DNA of 64,000 bases from Campylobacter fetus subsp. fetus (lineage in GTDB: Bacteria > Campylobacterota > Campylobacteria > Campylobacterales > Campylobacteraceae), in the NCBI RefSeq assembly GCF_900475935.1, contig NZ_LS483431.1, positions 992,001 through 1,056,000 on the forward strand. Direction: 5' to 3'. Position numbers and translations under genes: made by a program. Below the pieces are notes generated by a model. It ran no database searches. It was given only the letters and a program-made list of their open reading frames with translations, and was not told the origin of the DNA. Below, in pieces: positions 19,388 to 28,462 of this stretch; within the stretch, counting starts at the first letter, position 1; the number at the start of each line of letters is the position of its first letter.

Positions 19388-20490
19388 CTTTTATCCTTTA
19401 AAAAAGCTTTAATTTCGAGTTCTTTTAACACTTTTAAATGCTCTCCTAAGTCCTTGCCTCTTAGATGAGATAACTTGCTTATATCGATATTTGGATTAAA
19501 TGTTTTATCATAAAATCCTAAATCAACTGCCATTCTTACCCTATTTTTCGTATTTAACCCAAGCCAATTTGAAAGCGGCATACTTAATGCTATTTTCATC
19601 ATTTCATATCTGCTAGCTCGCTTTAAAAACGGCTCGTTTATCAATTTTTTATAGAATTTACCGAGAGACAAACTATCTAAAATCTCTTTTGGATTTAATT
19701 TATAAAAGTTTATAAGATCATATAAAAAACTTCTTGAATCATGCGTTATATTGAAATGCTGCTGAACTATTTTACCAAAACTATCTGGTTCAAATTTAAC
19801 TCCAAAAAGTCTTTTATCTAGCCCCAAATCGCTCAAAAGTTCTATTCCAAAAGTTTTATGAGGAGCTATAAAAAACTTTTCAAGTTCAGATCTGATTCTA
19901 TCTTTGCTAAGATCGTCTATACTGATATTGCGCATAATTTTTAAGCTTTGCTCATCCGCTTTCAAACCAAATCTTGCAGCAAATTGCACTGCTCTTAAAA
20001 CTCTTAAACTATCCTCGCAAAAACTATGTTTATCAACTATTTTCAAAATCTTGTTTTGTATATCTTTACGACCGCCCCAAAAGTCGAGTATTTCGCCATT
20101 AAATATATTGATCATCATAGCATTCATAGTAAAATCGCGTCTTTTACTCGCAATTTTTTCATCGTTACAGTATGAAACTATGAAAGCTTTATGACCTATT
20201 CCGTTCTTACTTTCAGTTCTAGGTAGGCTTATATCATAATTTTTATATTTATATACAAAATAGCTTTTTCCAACTCCAGTAGCACCGATATCATGCATAA
20301 TATTTTCAAATTTGAAAGGATCTATATCATAAACTTCTATATCAAAATCAATATTTTTAGCTCCAAGAAGCATATCTCTAACGCATCCTCCAACAAGATA
20401 AGCGCGTTTAGTCCGGTGTTTAAGTATATTTTTTAGAGTGCTTAACTCGTTATTTTGAAAGATTTGTGAGACGATGTTCGATATTTGCAA
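19384..20490 (-). CDS. cca: CCA tRNA nucleotidyltransferase
   Basis: Adds or repairs the 3' CCA end of tRNAs. The class II nucleotidyltransferase head is clear: AYLVGGCVRDMLLG (from about residue 30), catalytic IDFDIEVYD, then RRDFTMNAMMINIFNG and RVLRAVQFAARFGLK. The C-terminal ~130 residues are divergent. The gene overlaps the upstream CiaD-like gene by 41 bases with no better downstream start visible, so I keep the ATG at 20490 (MQISNIVSQIF). In C. jejuni, cca likewise lies next to ciaD. Confidence 0.94.
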   Translation of the reverse strand: MQISNIVSQIFQNNELSTLKNILKHRTKRAYLVGGCVRDMLLGAKNIDFDIEVYDIDPFKFENIMHDIGATGVGKSYFVYKYKNYDISLPRTESKNGIGHKAFIVSYCNDEKIASKRRDFTMNAMMINIFNGEILDFWGGRKDIQNKILKIVDKHSFCEDSLRVLRAVQFAARFGLKADEQSLKIMRNISIDDLSKDRIRSELEKFFIAPHKTFGIELLSDLGLDKRLFGVKFEPDSFGKIVQQHFNITHDSRSFLYDLINFYKLNPKEILDSLSLGKFYKKLINEPFLKRASRYEMMKIALSMPLSNWLGLNTKNRVRMAVDLGFYDKTFNPNIDISKLSHLRGKDLGEHLKVLKELEIKAFLKDKR

Positions 20491-20797
20491 GTGCGAATTC
20501 CAAAAATTTTATTGTCAAATCAAGCTTCAATTCCATATTGCTATTATCAGAACTATTTAAGCCTTCAAATAAAACGCCTATTCTCTCTTTTAAATTTTTT
20601 AGAAAAATAATTTCGCTATTTACGCTTTCATCCTTAAACTCAGGCTTAATAGTTGACTTATCATCGTTTTCAACTCTATTTGCAACAGATTCTTCAACGC
20701 TTACAATATCGCCGCGAATTTCATCTAATTTTTGTATCTTTTCAAGTTCAGCTGTAACTTCATCTATAGTAATTTTTGCGATATCTTCAAGTTTCAT
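20450..20797 (-). CDS. CiaD-like small acidic protein upstream of cca
   Basis: A 115-residue acidic protein that begins [21 protein letters not shown] and ends with a helical segment LTIKFLEFALANIEHRL. No signal peptide or membrane helix. In C. jejuni the gene directly before cca encodes CiaD, a flagellum-exported effector carrying a MAP-kinase docking site. The shared position and similar N-terminal pattern suggest this is the counterpart, but effector function is not shown, and the family may have an ancestral role inside the cell. It overlaps cca by 41 bases and the TPR gene by 4. Confidence 0.6.
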   Translation of the reverse strand: MKLEDIAKITIDEVTAELEKIQKLDEIRGDIVSVEESVANRVENDDKSTIKPEFKDESVNSEIIFLKNLKERIGVLFEGLNSSDNSNMELKLDLTIKFLEFALANIEHRLTNLSK

Positions 20798-21045
20798 ATT
20801 TTAACTAGCCACCTTTTAAATTCTCTTATGCCTATTTCGTCATCGGTTTTTAAATTTAGAAAAAAATCAAGCATCTGCTCATTTACATAAACATTTTTGC
20901 GTCTAAGACCGCTAAGACGTCTTACGGCCGACTGAGCTTCTTGATTGTGCGGCTCAGCTTTTAAAATGTTTTTATAAACTTCAAGGGCGTCATTTCTAAG
21001 CCCTTGATTTTCATAAATTAAAGCTTCTGTGATTGTATTTTTCAT
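20794..21045 (-). CDS. Small TPR-like protein of the leuB-cca run
   Basis: An 83-residue soluble protein. Residues 1-45 form one TPR-like helical pair ([38 protein letters not shown]). The remainder ([21 protein letters not shown]) has no known motif. Position between leuB and the CiaD-like gene, with 4-base overlaps on both sides, points to co-translation. No function can be given. A small protein of this kind also stands beside ciaD in C. jejuni, as far as I recall. Confidence 0.75.
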   Translation of the reverse strand: MKNTITEALIYENQGLRNDALEVYKNILKAEPHNQEAQSAVRRLSGLRRKNVYVNEQMLDFFLNLKTDDEIGIREFKRWLVKI

Positions 21046-22112
21046 ATCTTTTTTACGTAATCACTAATTATTGAGCCGATTTCACTTGTGGTGCAAATTT
21101 CTTTAGCATCAAATTTAGCAATATCTTTTGTTCTATATCCATCTCTTAAAACAGCTCTTACGGCCTTTTCTATATCGTTTGCGGCTTCGTTTTTATTTAA
21201 AGCATATTTCAACATCATAGCTGCAGAAAGTATCATAGCTATAGGATTGGCAATTCCTTGTCCTGCAATATCAGGAGCACTTCCGTGTATCGGCTCATAA
21301 ATTCCTACTTTTCCGCCTATAGAAGCGCTTGGAAGAAGACCGATAGAGCCGCATATCATACTTGCTTCATCACTTAAAATATCGCCGAATAAATTCTCAG
21401 TCAAAATAACATCAAATTGGGCTGGATTTCTAACTAACTGCATTGAAGCGTTATCAACATACATAAACTCCAAACTCACTTCAGGATAATCTTTTGCTAC
21501 TTTAGAAGCTACTTCTCTCCATAGTTGAGACGTTTCTAAAACATTAGCTTTATCTACTAAACAGACTTTTTTATCTCTTTTCATAGCAGCTTCAAAAGCG
21601 ATTTTAGATATTCTTTCTATCTCTTGAGTAGTATAAACCATGGTATTAAAAGCTCTATTTGTATCTTTTTGTCTTGGCTCACCAAAATAAAGTCCCCCAG
21701 TAAGCTCACGAACTACAAGCAAATCTACGTTTTGTAATACTTCTGGTTTTAAAGTAGAAGCATTTATAAGCTCGTCAAAAATAAGCGCTGGACGCAAATT
21801 TGCGTACGCTCCAAGAGATTTTCTAAGCTTTAAAAGACCGCTTTCTGGACGAAGGTCTCTTGGCAAATTATCCCATTTTGATCCACCTATAGCCCCAAAA
21901 AGAACCGCGTCACTTTTTAAAGCAGACTCCAAAGTCTCATCAGGAAGCGGTACGCCAAATACATCTATAGCCGCTCCGCCCATCAAAAAATATTCGTAAT
22001 TTAACTCAAATCCAAACTTAGCACTAACACTATCGAGTACTTTTATAGCCTCTTCTGCTATCTCTGGACCTATTCCATCACCTTTTATAACACAAATATT
22101 ATATCGATTCAT
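21042..22112 (-). CDS. leuB: 3-isopropylmalate dehydrogenase
   Basis: Oxidative decarboxylation of 3-isopropylmalate, the third step of leucine synthesis; NAD dependent. The protein starts [22 protein letters not shown] and shows [13 protein letters not shown], the catalytic [14 protein letters not shown] with Lys, and [23 protein letters not shown] near the metal site. [18 protein letters not shown] is the NAD site. At 356 residues it is full length. It lies 24 bases after leuD and overlaps the TPR gene by 4. The other leucine genes (leuA, leuC) are not in the window. Confidence 0.96.
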   Translation of the reverse strand: MNRYNICVIKGDGIGPEIAEEAIKVLDSVSAKFGFELNYEYFLMGGAAIDVFGVPLPDETLESALKSDAVLFGAIGGSKWDNLPRDLRPESGLLKLRKSLGAYANLRPALIFDELINASTLKPEVLQNVDLLVVRELTGGLYFGEPRQKDTNRAFNTMVYTTQEIERISKIAFEAAMKRDKKVCLVDKANVLETSQLWREVASKVAKDYPEVSLEFMYVDNASMQLVRNPAQFDVILTENLFGDILSDEASMICGSIGLLPSASIGGKVGIYEPIHGSAPDIAGQGIANPIAMILSAAMMLKYALNKNEAANDIEKAVRAVLRDGYRTKDIAKFDAKEICTTSEIGSIISDYVKKI

Positions 22113-22136
22113 AAATGTTTTACCTTATTTTTAAAT

Positions 22137-22616
22137 TTAATTTAGACTTTTTTTAGCATAATTAATAAGACCGCCAGATCTAACAAGCTCTTGCATAAAT
22201 TCCGGAATCGGCTCAAATTTATACTCAGTTTTTTGAGTTAAATTTTTTATAATTCCACCGCTAAAATCAACTTCTAGATTATCTCCTTCACTTATATCAT
22301 CAGTCTTTTGACACTCTAATATCAAAAGTCCCGTATTAAAGCTATTCCTATAAAATATCCTTGCAAAAGACCTCGCTATAACTACACTTATACCAGCAGC
22401 TTTTAAAGCGAGAGGAGCATGCTCACGGCTACTTCCGCAACCAAAATTTTCTCCAGCTACTATGATATCGCCTTTTGTGACTTTGCTATAAAAATCTTTA
22501 TCCGCATCTTCCATAATATGTTTGGCTAATTCATCTGGATTGCTAGTATTTAAGTATCTTGCGGCTATTATTATATCTGTATCAATATTATCTTTAAATT
22601 TCCATACTTTAGACAT
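22137..22616 (-). CDS. leuD: 3-isopropylmalate dehydratase small subunit (short LeuD type)
   Basis: The swivel-domain subunit that completes the isopropylmalate isomerase with LeuC. It begins [22 protein letters not shown] and carries the substrate-binding loop [17 protein letters not shown]. At 159 residues it belongs to the short LeuD/DmdB-type subgroup, not the ~200-residue enterobacterial form. The large subunit gene leuC is absent from this window, whereas in C. jejuni the leucine genes lie together, so the pathway is split in this genome. It is expressed after two LysE-family exporter genes. Confidence 0.94.
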   Translation of the reverse strand: MSKVWKFKDNIDTDIIIAARYLNTSNPDELAKHIMEDADKDFYSKVTKGDIIVAGENFGCGSSREHAPLALKAAGISVVIARSFARIFYRNSFNTGLLILECQKTDDISEGDNLEVDFSGGIIKNLTQKTEYKFEPIPEFMQELVRSGGLINYAKKSLN

Positions 22617-22658
22617 ACTTTTCCTTTAAAAATTTGGTCGATTATATCAAATTTAAAC

Positions 22659-23258
22659 TTAAAATCGCTCAATTATCATCATAACTGCTATGATAGCTAT
22701 CAAAACCGCACTTACTCTTTCTATCAGATAAGCTTTAGTTTTAAGCAGTTTTTTAAACGCGACTCCGCCAAGAGCATAGATATTAAAGTCTATGATTTCT
22801 ATAAACATCAAGACGAGTATCATCATATACAGTCTTATACCAAAGGGCGAAACGCTATCTATAAAAAGCGGAAATAAAGCGGTAAAAAATGCCCACGCTT
22901 TTGGATTTGATACTGAGCTCATAAAGCCTTGCCAAAACAGAGCTTTAGAGCTTATATCTTTTGCTTTTTCATCAAGGTTAAATTTGCTTCCGAGAAACAT
23001 TTTATAGCTCAGATACAAAAGATAAGAAGCGCAAATAACGGTAAAAATTTGAAAAAATATCGGAAATTTAGCCAACACCGCTCCTACTGAAACAGCGCAT
23101 ACAAAAGCGACTATACCAAGGCTTATCGTCGCTCCTGCCATCATAAAAAGCGTTTTTTTATATCCAACGCTCATACCAAGACTAAGAGCCAAAGTCATAT
23201 TTAGCCCAGGAAGTAGTGAAATCACCCAAAATGTAGTTATAAAAAGTAGCCAGTCCAT
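22659..23258 (-). CDS. LysE-family amino acid exporter (second of a tandem pair)
   Basis: An inner-membrane exporter of 199 residues with five to six hydrophobic helices. The family start is clear (FWVISLLPGLNMTLALSLGMSVGYKKTL, with the conserved PGLN), and FLGSKFNLDEKAKDISSKALFWQGFMSSVSNPKAWAFF-type motif lies in the middle; the SNPKAW is the LysE/RhtB signature. It lies 8 bases after its paralogue and 42 bases before leuD, suggesting export of branched-chain or related amino acids, though the substrate is inferred only from the neighbours. Confidence 0.88.
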   Translation of the reverse strand: MDWLLFITTFWVISLLPGLNMTLALSLGMSVGYKKTLFMMAGATISLGIVAFVCAVSVGAVLAKFPIFFQIFTVICASYLLYLSYKMFLGSKFNLDEKAKDISSKALFWQGFMSSVSNPKAWAFFTALFPLFIDSVSPFGIRLYMMILVLMFIEIIDFNIYALGGVAFKKLLKTKAYLIERVSAVLIAIIAVMMIIERF

Positions 23259-23266
23259 AATAACAC

Positions 23267-23881
23267 CTAAAAAGATTTAAACACGTCAAAAAGCATCCAG
23301 ACTCCAAGTAGTAAAAACAGCGTTGCGCTAATCTTATTTATGACTTTAAAGTTTGAACTAAAAAACTTCTTCACGCTTGAGCCAAAAGTAGCATAGATAT
23401 TTGTAGCTGCAAACTCTATACAAGCTATGACTATGATAAACGCAGCAAAAGTAGAGTTAAAAGGATTATGAACATCCATAAATTTAGGCAATAAGCTTAT
23501 CATAAATCCCCATATAATAGGATCGCCAAAAGAGCTTACGAATCCTTGAAAAACTATAGCTTTTGAACTTAAATTTCTAACATCTATCTTTATATTGCTA
23601 TTTATTTTAGTAGCTAAAAACATCTTATAAGCTATAAAAAATAGATAAAACGCACCAAAAATCCTAAGAACAGTAAAGAAAAACGGAAATTTAGTTATCA
23701 AAAATCCTATCCCAATTCCGCTTAAAAACACGATAGCAGCTATACAAACAGTAGATGACAAGATAAATAAAAACGCTCTTTTATAACCTGCGCTAAGCCC
23801 GATAGTAAGCGCCATAAGCATATTTAGGCCGGGACTTAAAGCAGCCAAAAAGAAACTTGTGATAAATAAAATCCAATCCAT
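23267..23881 (-). CDS. LysE-family amino acid exporter (first of a tandem pair)
   Basis: A 204-residue polytopic membrane protein with the same layout as the next gene: LAALSPGLNMLMALTIGLSAGYKRAF at the start, a middle IVFQGFVSSFGDPIIWGF segment, and a final helix ATLFLLLGVWMLF. The central SNPKAW motif of its neighbour reads GDPIIW here, so the pair has diverged and may differ in substrate. It heads the minus-strand run that leads into leuD and leuB. It is divergent from the DUF4405 gene across about 110 bases that must hold both promoters. Confidence 0.86.
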   Translation of the reverse strand: MDWILFITSFFLAALSPGLNMLMALTIGLSAGYKRAFLFILSSTVCIAAIVFLSGIGIGFLITKFPFFFTVLRIFGAFYLFFIAYKMFLATKINSNIKIDVRNLSSKAIVFQGFVSSFGDPIIWGFMISLLPKFMDVHNPFNSTFAAFIIVIACIEFAATNIYATFGSSVKKFFSSNFKVINKISATLFLLLGVWMLFDVFKSF

Positions 23882-23952
23882 AAAATTACCTCAATTTTTG
23901 CGTGGTATTGTATCAAAAACTTATATAAATTCACAACTTTTTAACACTATTT

Positions 23953-23958
23953 TATAAT
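23953..23958 (+). promoter_or_regulatory. -10 element for the DUF4405 gene
   Basis: TATAAT in ttTATAATaa, 33 bases before the ATG at 23991, in the divergent spacer with the LysE gene. A purine-rich AAAGGGAAA ribosome site follows it. Confidence 0.5.
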
Positions 23959-23990
23959 AATTTCATCAAATTTATAAAAAAAGGGAAAAA

Positions 23991-24467
23991 ATGAAAGCAT
24001 CAAAACCGATCGGCACGACAGCTACGATAGTTACGTTTATAGTAGTAGGAATAACCGGAGTTCTTATGTTTTTTGATATAAAATCTAGCGGTATAAAAGT
24101 TTTACACGAGTATATAGGTATGGCAATGGTGATAGCTTGTGTGCTGCATATAATGGCAAATTTAACACCGTTCAAAAAGTACTTCGCAGGAAAAAAACTG
24201 GCTATAATGGGAGTTTTATTTGCGGCGTCGGTAGTTTTTATAGCTGCTACACCAAATAATCCAAAACCGCCGTTTAAAGACGTATATCAAAACTTTACAA
24301 ATCTAAATTTAAGTACTGCAGAGAAAATTTTCGGCACGAATGAAAGCTTATTTAATGAATACCTAAATAAAAACGGACTTAAATTTGAAGATATAAGCGT
24401 AAAAGAATTTGCCGCTAAAAACAATATAAAAGAAAATGATTTAGTAAAAAAACTATTAAATAAATAA
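23991..24467 (+). CDS. DUF4405-type small membrane protein
   Basis: A 158-residue inner-membrane protein with three predicted helices (residues about 10-30, 41-62 and 72-90). Histidines lie at VLHEYIGMAM and CVLHIMAN, on either side of the second helix. Cytochrome-b-like DUF4405 proteins have such histidines as possible heme ligands. The C-terminal ~60 residues are soluble, with repeated acidic helix motifs (AEKIFGTNESLFNEYL, EFAAKNNIKENDLVKKLL), and probably face the periplasm. It is a single-gene unit. Heme binding is inferred only. Confidence 0.75.
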   Translation: MKASKPIGTTATIVTFIVVGITGVLMFFDIKSSGIKVLHEYIGMAMVIACVLHIMANLTPFKKYFAGKKLAIMGVLFAASVVFIAATPNNPKPPFKDVYQNFTNLNLSTAEKIFGTNESLFNEYLNKNGLKFEDISVKEFAAKNNIKENDLVKKLLNK

Positions 24468-24477
24468 AATCAAATAA

Positions 24478-24503
24478 AGCCCCAAATCAAGGGGCTGTAT
24501 CGC
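24478..24503 (-). terminator. Rho-independent terminator after the ansB locus
   Basis: AGCCCC (24478-24483) pairs with GGGGCT (24491-24496) around a 7-base loop. Read on the minus strand the stem is followed by TTTATTTGATTTTATTTA, a fair T-rich tail, so it most likely ends ansB. On the plus strand it may also act after the DUF4405 gene. Confidence 0.7.
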
Positions 24504-25584
<1,081 letters not shown>

Positions 25585-25657
25585 CTAGGATCCCAGTTTT
25601 TGCAATATAATTATACAATTTTATAATGATTTAGTCAAGATAAATTTATATTAAAAA

Positions 25658-26965
25658 TTAAATTAAATTATTTTCAACTGATTCGTTATAAATTTTAGAT
25701 ATATTTTTATTAGTTTTTGCACCAAGTTTTTTTAAATTCTCAAATCTGCTTAGCAAATTTCCGCTGCCATCATATAGAGTTGTTTTGCTAGAACTTACTG
25801 TTTTTATAACCGTGTTCAACTGACTCTCTAACTTATCGAATTGTTCAGTAAATACTCTAAATTTATCATACATTCTACCGGCCTCAGAAAGAATTCTCAT
25901 AGCATTCTCATCGCTTTTTAAATTTCTCCAACATATATAAACCGTTTTTAACGCCATCAAAAGAGTAAGCGGAGTTGTGATGAAAATGCCCTTTTCATAA
26001 GCATACTCGTATATCGTGCTGTCTTGATTTAACGCGGTGTAAAATATGCTATCGTTTGGCACGAACATAAATATATATTCATACGTTTTAGTATCGTAGT
26101 CTTGATACTCTTTTGAACTAAGTAGCTCAATGTGCTTTTTGATATCTCCTGCTAGAGCTTTTGCAAATTGGTTTTTTTGCTCGTCACTTTGAGCATTAAA
26201 ATACGCGTTGTAATTCACAAGAGAACATTTCGAATCTATGATAGCTTTTTTACTTTCGCCAAAATCCACAACCACGTCTAGGTATTTTTGATTTCCGTCT
26301 TTATCTTTGTAGCCGACTTGTTTAAAATAGTTTTTTCCATTTATCAATCCGCTAGCTTCTAGTACGCTATCAAGCTGTATCTCACCCCAATTTCCTAGCA
26401 CTTTTTTGTTACCGTTTAGCGCATCTGCGAGATTTTTGGCTTGTGAGATTATGTTTTTTGTTTCTGTTTTGAGATTTTCAAAATTTGCTTTAAAAATCGT
26501 ACTTGTATTTACGCTCTCTTTTTGATATTTTTCTATCTCGTTTTTGAGAGGATTTATCAGATTTTCAAGAATCTTTTGTGAATTTTCGCCAAGAGATTTT
26601 GTATTTAAATTTAAAAGATGTTGGCTCATCTCTTTTGTTTTTAGCTCAAAATACTCTCTAGTTTTCAAATCCAGCTCGTCTTGTCTTGCTTTTAACTCCA
26701 AATTTAGATTGATCTGCTCATCTAATTTAGTCTTTAGCTTTGCTTTTTCTATCTCGCCTTCCATTTTTTGCTCGTTTAAATTTTGGATTTTGTTTTCTAA
26801 ATTGAGTAGTTCAGATCTATTTTCATCAAATTTGATCTGTAAATTTAAAAATCTTTCGTTTTGTAATTTAAGCTCAAATTTAAACTTATCTATCTTTAAA
26901 AACTGATAAAAAATCAAAGCTCCAAAAACAAAAATAACCAAAGATAAAAGTATATAAATTTCCAT
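25658..26965 (-). CDS. rmuC: DNA recombination protein RmuC
   Basis: A 435-residue RmuC-family protein, thought to limit DNA inversions through a nuclease-like fold. It has an N-terminal membrane helix (residues 3-20), a long coiled coil (about 25-150), then the conserved domain with GNWGEIQLDSVLEASGL, LDVVVDFGESKKAIIDSKCSL and YEYIFMFVPNDSIFYTAL. The acidic and lysine residues of the PD-(D/E)XK-like core are present in DFG...IDSK. The gene is a single unit, divergent from the AEC transporter. Confidence 0.94.
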   Translation of the reverse strand: MEIYILLSLVIFVFGALIFYQFLKIDKFKFELKLQNERFLNLQIKFDENRSELLNLENKIQNLNEQKMEGEIEKAKLKTKLDEQINLNLELKARQDELDLKTREYFELKTKEMSQHLLNLNTKSLGENSQKILENLINPLKNEIEKYQKESVNTSTIFKANFENLKTETKNIISQAKNLADALNGNKKVLGNWGEIQLDSVLEASGLINGKNYFKQVGYKDKDGNQKYLDVVVDFGESKKAIIDSKCSLVNYNAYFNAQSDEQKNQFAKALAGDIKKHIELLSSKEYQDYDTKTYEYIFMFVPNDSIFYTALNQDSTIYEYAYEKGIFITTPLTLLMALKTVYICWRNLKSDENAMRILSEAGRMYDKFRVFTEQFDKLESQLNTVIKTVSSSKTTLYDGSGNLLSRFENLKKLGAKTNKNISKIYNESVENNLI

Positions 26966-27044
26966 ATTATTTCCCGAATTTTATTTTAGATAAAATTATA
27001 TCTTAGATTTTCTTAAAAACTTTGATTTAATATACCAAAAGTGC

Positions 27045-27050
27045 TATAAT
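27045..27050 (+). promoter_or_regulatory. -10 element for the AEC transporter gene
   Basis: gTGcTATAAT: a perfect extended -10, 34 bases before the ATG at 27084. GGAG precedes the start codon at a normal distance. Confidence 0.6.
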
Positions 27051-27083
27051 GGCGCTTTTTGCAAACCAGATCCGGAGTAAAAC

Positions 27084-28004
27084 ATGGAATATATATTTAA
27101 TGCGCTCTTGCCTATTTGTCTGATAATAAGCACTGGGTATTTTTTTAAAAGTATCAAATTTCCATCTACTGAGTTTTGGCCTAAGATGGATAAATTTACG
27201 TATTATGTTTTAATGCCCTGTTTGCTGATATATGAGCTAGGAAGCGTGGATCTGGATATAAAAAGTACTATAAATATAGTATTTTCTTCACTTAGCTCCC
27301 TTGGAATAATGCTAGTTATATTGGTGCTTTTAAATTTAATAATCCGCTTTAAAAACGCCGAATTCACGTCCGTCGTACAAGGCGGAATCAGATTTAACAC
27401 ATACGTATTTTTAGCTCTTACATCTGCGATATACGGTAAAGACGGCTTAGTTGTCGCAGCCATAATTATAGCGTTTGCGATACCTTTTGTAAATATACTT
27501 TGCATATCAATTTTTGCCATATACATCAAAAACGGCAAGTTTTCTATGCAAAACTTCATAAAAACGATAGTAAAAAATCCACTTATAGTTGCTTGTATAG
27601 TCGGATATATCTTAAATTTAGCAAATGCCTATATACCTACTTTTATCTTTAAAAGTCTTTCTATAGTAAGTCACGCCGCATTGCCTATGGGGCTTTTATC
27701 TGTGGGTGTAGGCTTTGAGCTAAGATCGATAAGCTCGGCCAAAAAAGAGATCTTAGTAAGCTCATTTGCAAAACTAGTGTTGCTGCCTATCATAGCGTAT
27801 TTGCTAGCTAAACTCATGGGAGCAAACGGTTTATATCTAGCGGTGGCTACTTTATACGCTGCGATGCCTACAGCTCCGACGTCTCACATACTATCAAGAG
27901 AGCTTGGTGGAGATGTAAATTTGATGAGTTCTATCACAACTTTTGAAATTTTACTCTCTATGGCGACGCTTTTTGTTATCATACCGATGCTTGGATCTAT
28001 GTAG
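27084..28004 (+). CDS. AEC-family (auxin efflux carrier) transporter
   Basis: A 306-residue inner-membrane transporter with about ten hydrophobic helices in two halves. The family features are the N-terminal LLPICLIISTGYFFK, the middle GGIRFNTYVFLALTSAIYG, and the C-terminal ATLYAAMPTAPTSHILSRELGGD followed by ISSITTFE-like residues. Bacterial AEC members such as MleP/MdcF carry dicarboxylates or malonate, so an organic acid is the likely substrate, but nothing nearby fixes it. Confidence 0.88.
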   Translation: MEYIFNALLPICLIISTGYFFKSIKFPSTEFWPKMDKFTYYVLMPCLLIYELGSVDLDIKSTINIVFSSLSSLGIMLVILVLLNLIIRFKNAEFTSVVQGGIRFNTYVFLALTSAIYGKDGLVVAAIIIAFAIPFVNILCISIFAIYIKNGKFSMQNFIKTIVKNPLIVACIVGYILNLANAYIPTFIFKSLSIVSHAALPMGLLSVGVGFELRSISSAKKEILVSSFAKLVLLPIIAYLLAKLMGANGLYLAVATLYAAMPTAPTSHILSRELGGDVNLMSSITTFEILLSMATLFVIIPMLGSM

Positions 28005-28035
28005 TTTAAATTTAAATAATTTCTAGTGTATTAAT

Positions 28036-28245
28036 TTAAATTTTCTTTAGAAATTCCGTTTTTAAAACAACTGTTCCTATACCCGGTATCTTGCATTCGA
28101 CTTCATTATCTTTGCTTATAAGTTTGATGTTTTTTACAGTTGTACCGCGTTTTATAGTGGCGCTGGCACCTTTTATTTTCAAATCTTTGATAACAGTTAC
28201 GCTATCTGCATTGTTTAGTTCATTTTGATTGCTATCTTTAGCCAT
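28036..28245 (-). CDS. PhnA/YjdM-like protein, short C-terminal-domain form
   Basis: A 69-residue protein equal to the C-terminal domain of PhnA (YjdM): ADSVTVIKDLKIKGASATIKRGT and VECKIPGIGTVVLKTEFLKK. The N-terminal zinc ribbon of full PhnA is missing. I start it at the ATG at 28245 because AAAGG precedes it by 8 bases; an upstream in-frame ATG at 28344 has no ribosome site and adds an unrelated hydrophobic stretch. Its function is unknown, and the phosphonate link of the name is historical. Confidence 0.85.
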   Translation of the reverse strand: MAKDSNQNELNNADSVTVIKDLKIKGASATIKRGTTVKNIKLISKDNEVECKIPGIGTVVLKTEFLKKI

Positions 28246-28423
28246 TTTAGACCTTTGTAAATTTAAAAATATTATACAATCTTTATTCTGAAATATTAAT
28301 ATTTTACAACTAATACATAATCCATTTCCATACTTTAAGCACAATTAAATATACTCAAATATAAAAATAGTAGAAAATCAGACCAAAAAATACAAATTCA
28401 CTAATTTTTTAATAAAATTGTGC

Positions 28424-28429
28424 TAGAAT
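28424..28429 (+). promoter_or_regulatory. -10 element for alaS
   Basis: TAGAAT in gTGcTAGAATtgg, an extended -10, 33 bases before the alaS ATG. A TATAGGAAATTTAATATG ribosome region follows. Confidence 0.6.
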
Positions 28430-28462
28430 TGGAGCTATTTTATAAATTATAGGAAATTTAAT

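Noticed and set aside
28246-28344. Longer start for the PhnA-like protein
   Set aside because: The extension has no ribosome site and adds a Cys-containing hydrophobic stretch that does not resemble the PhnA zinc ribbon.
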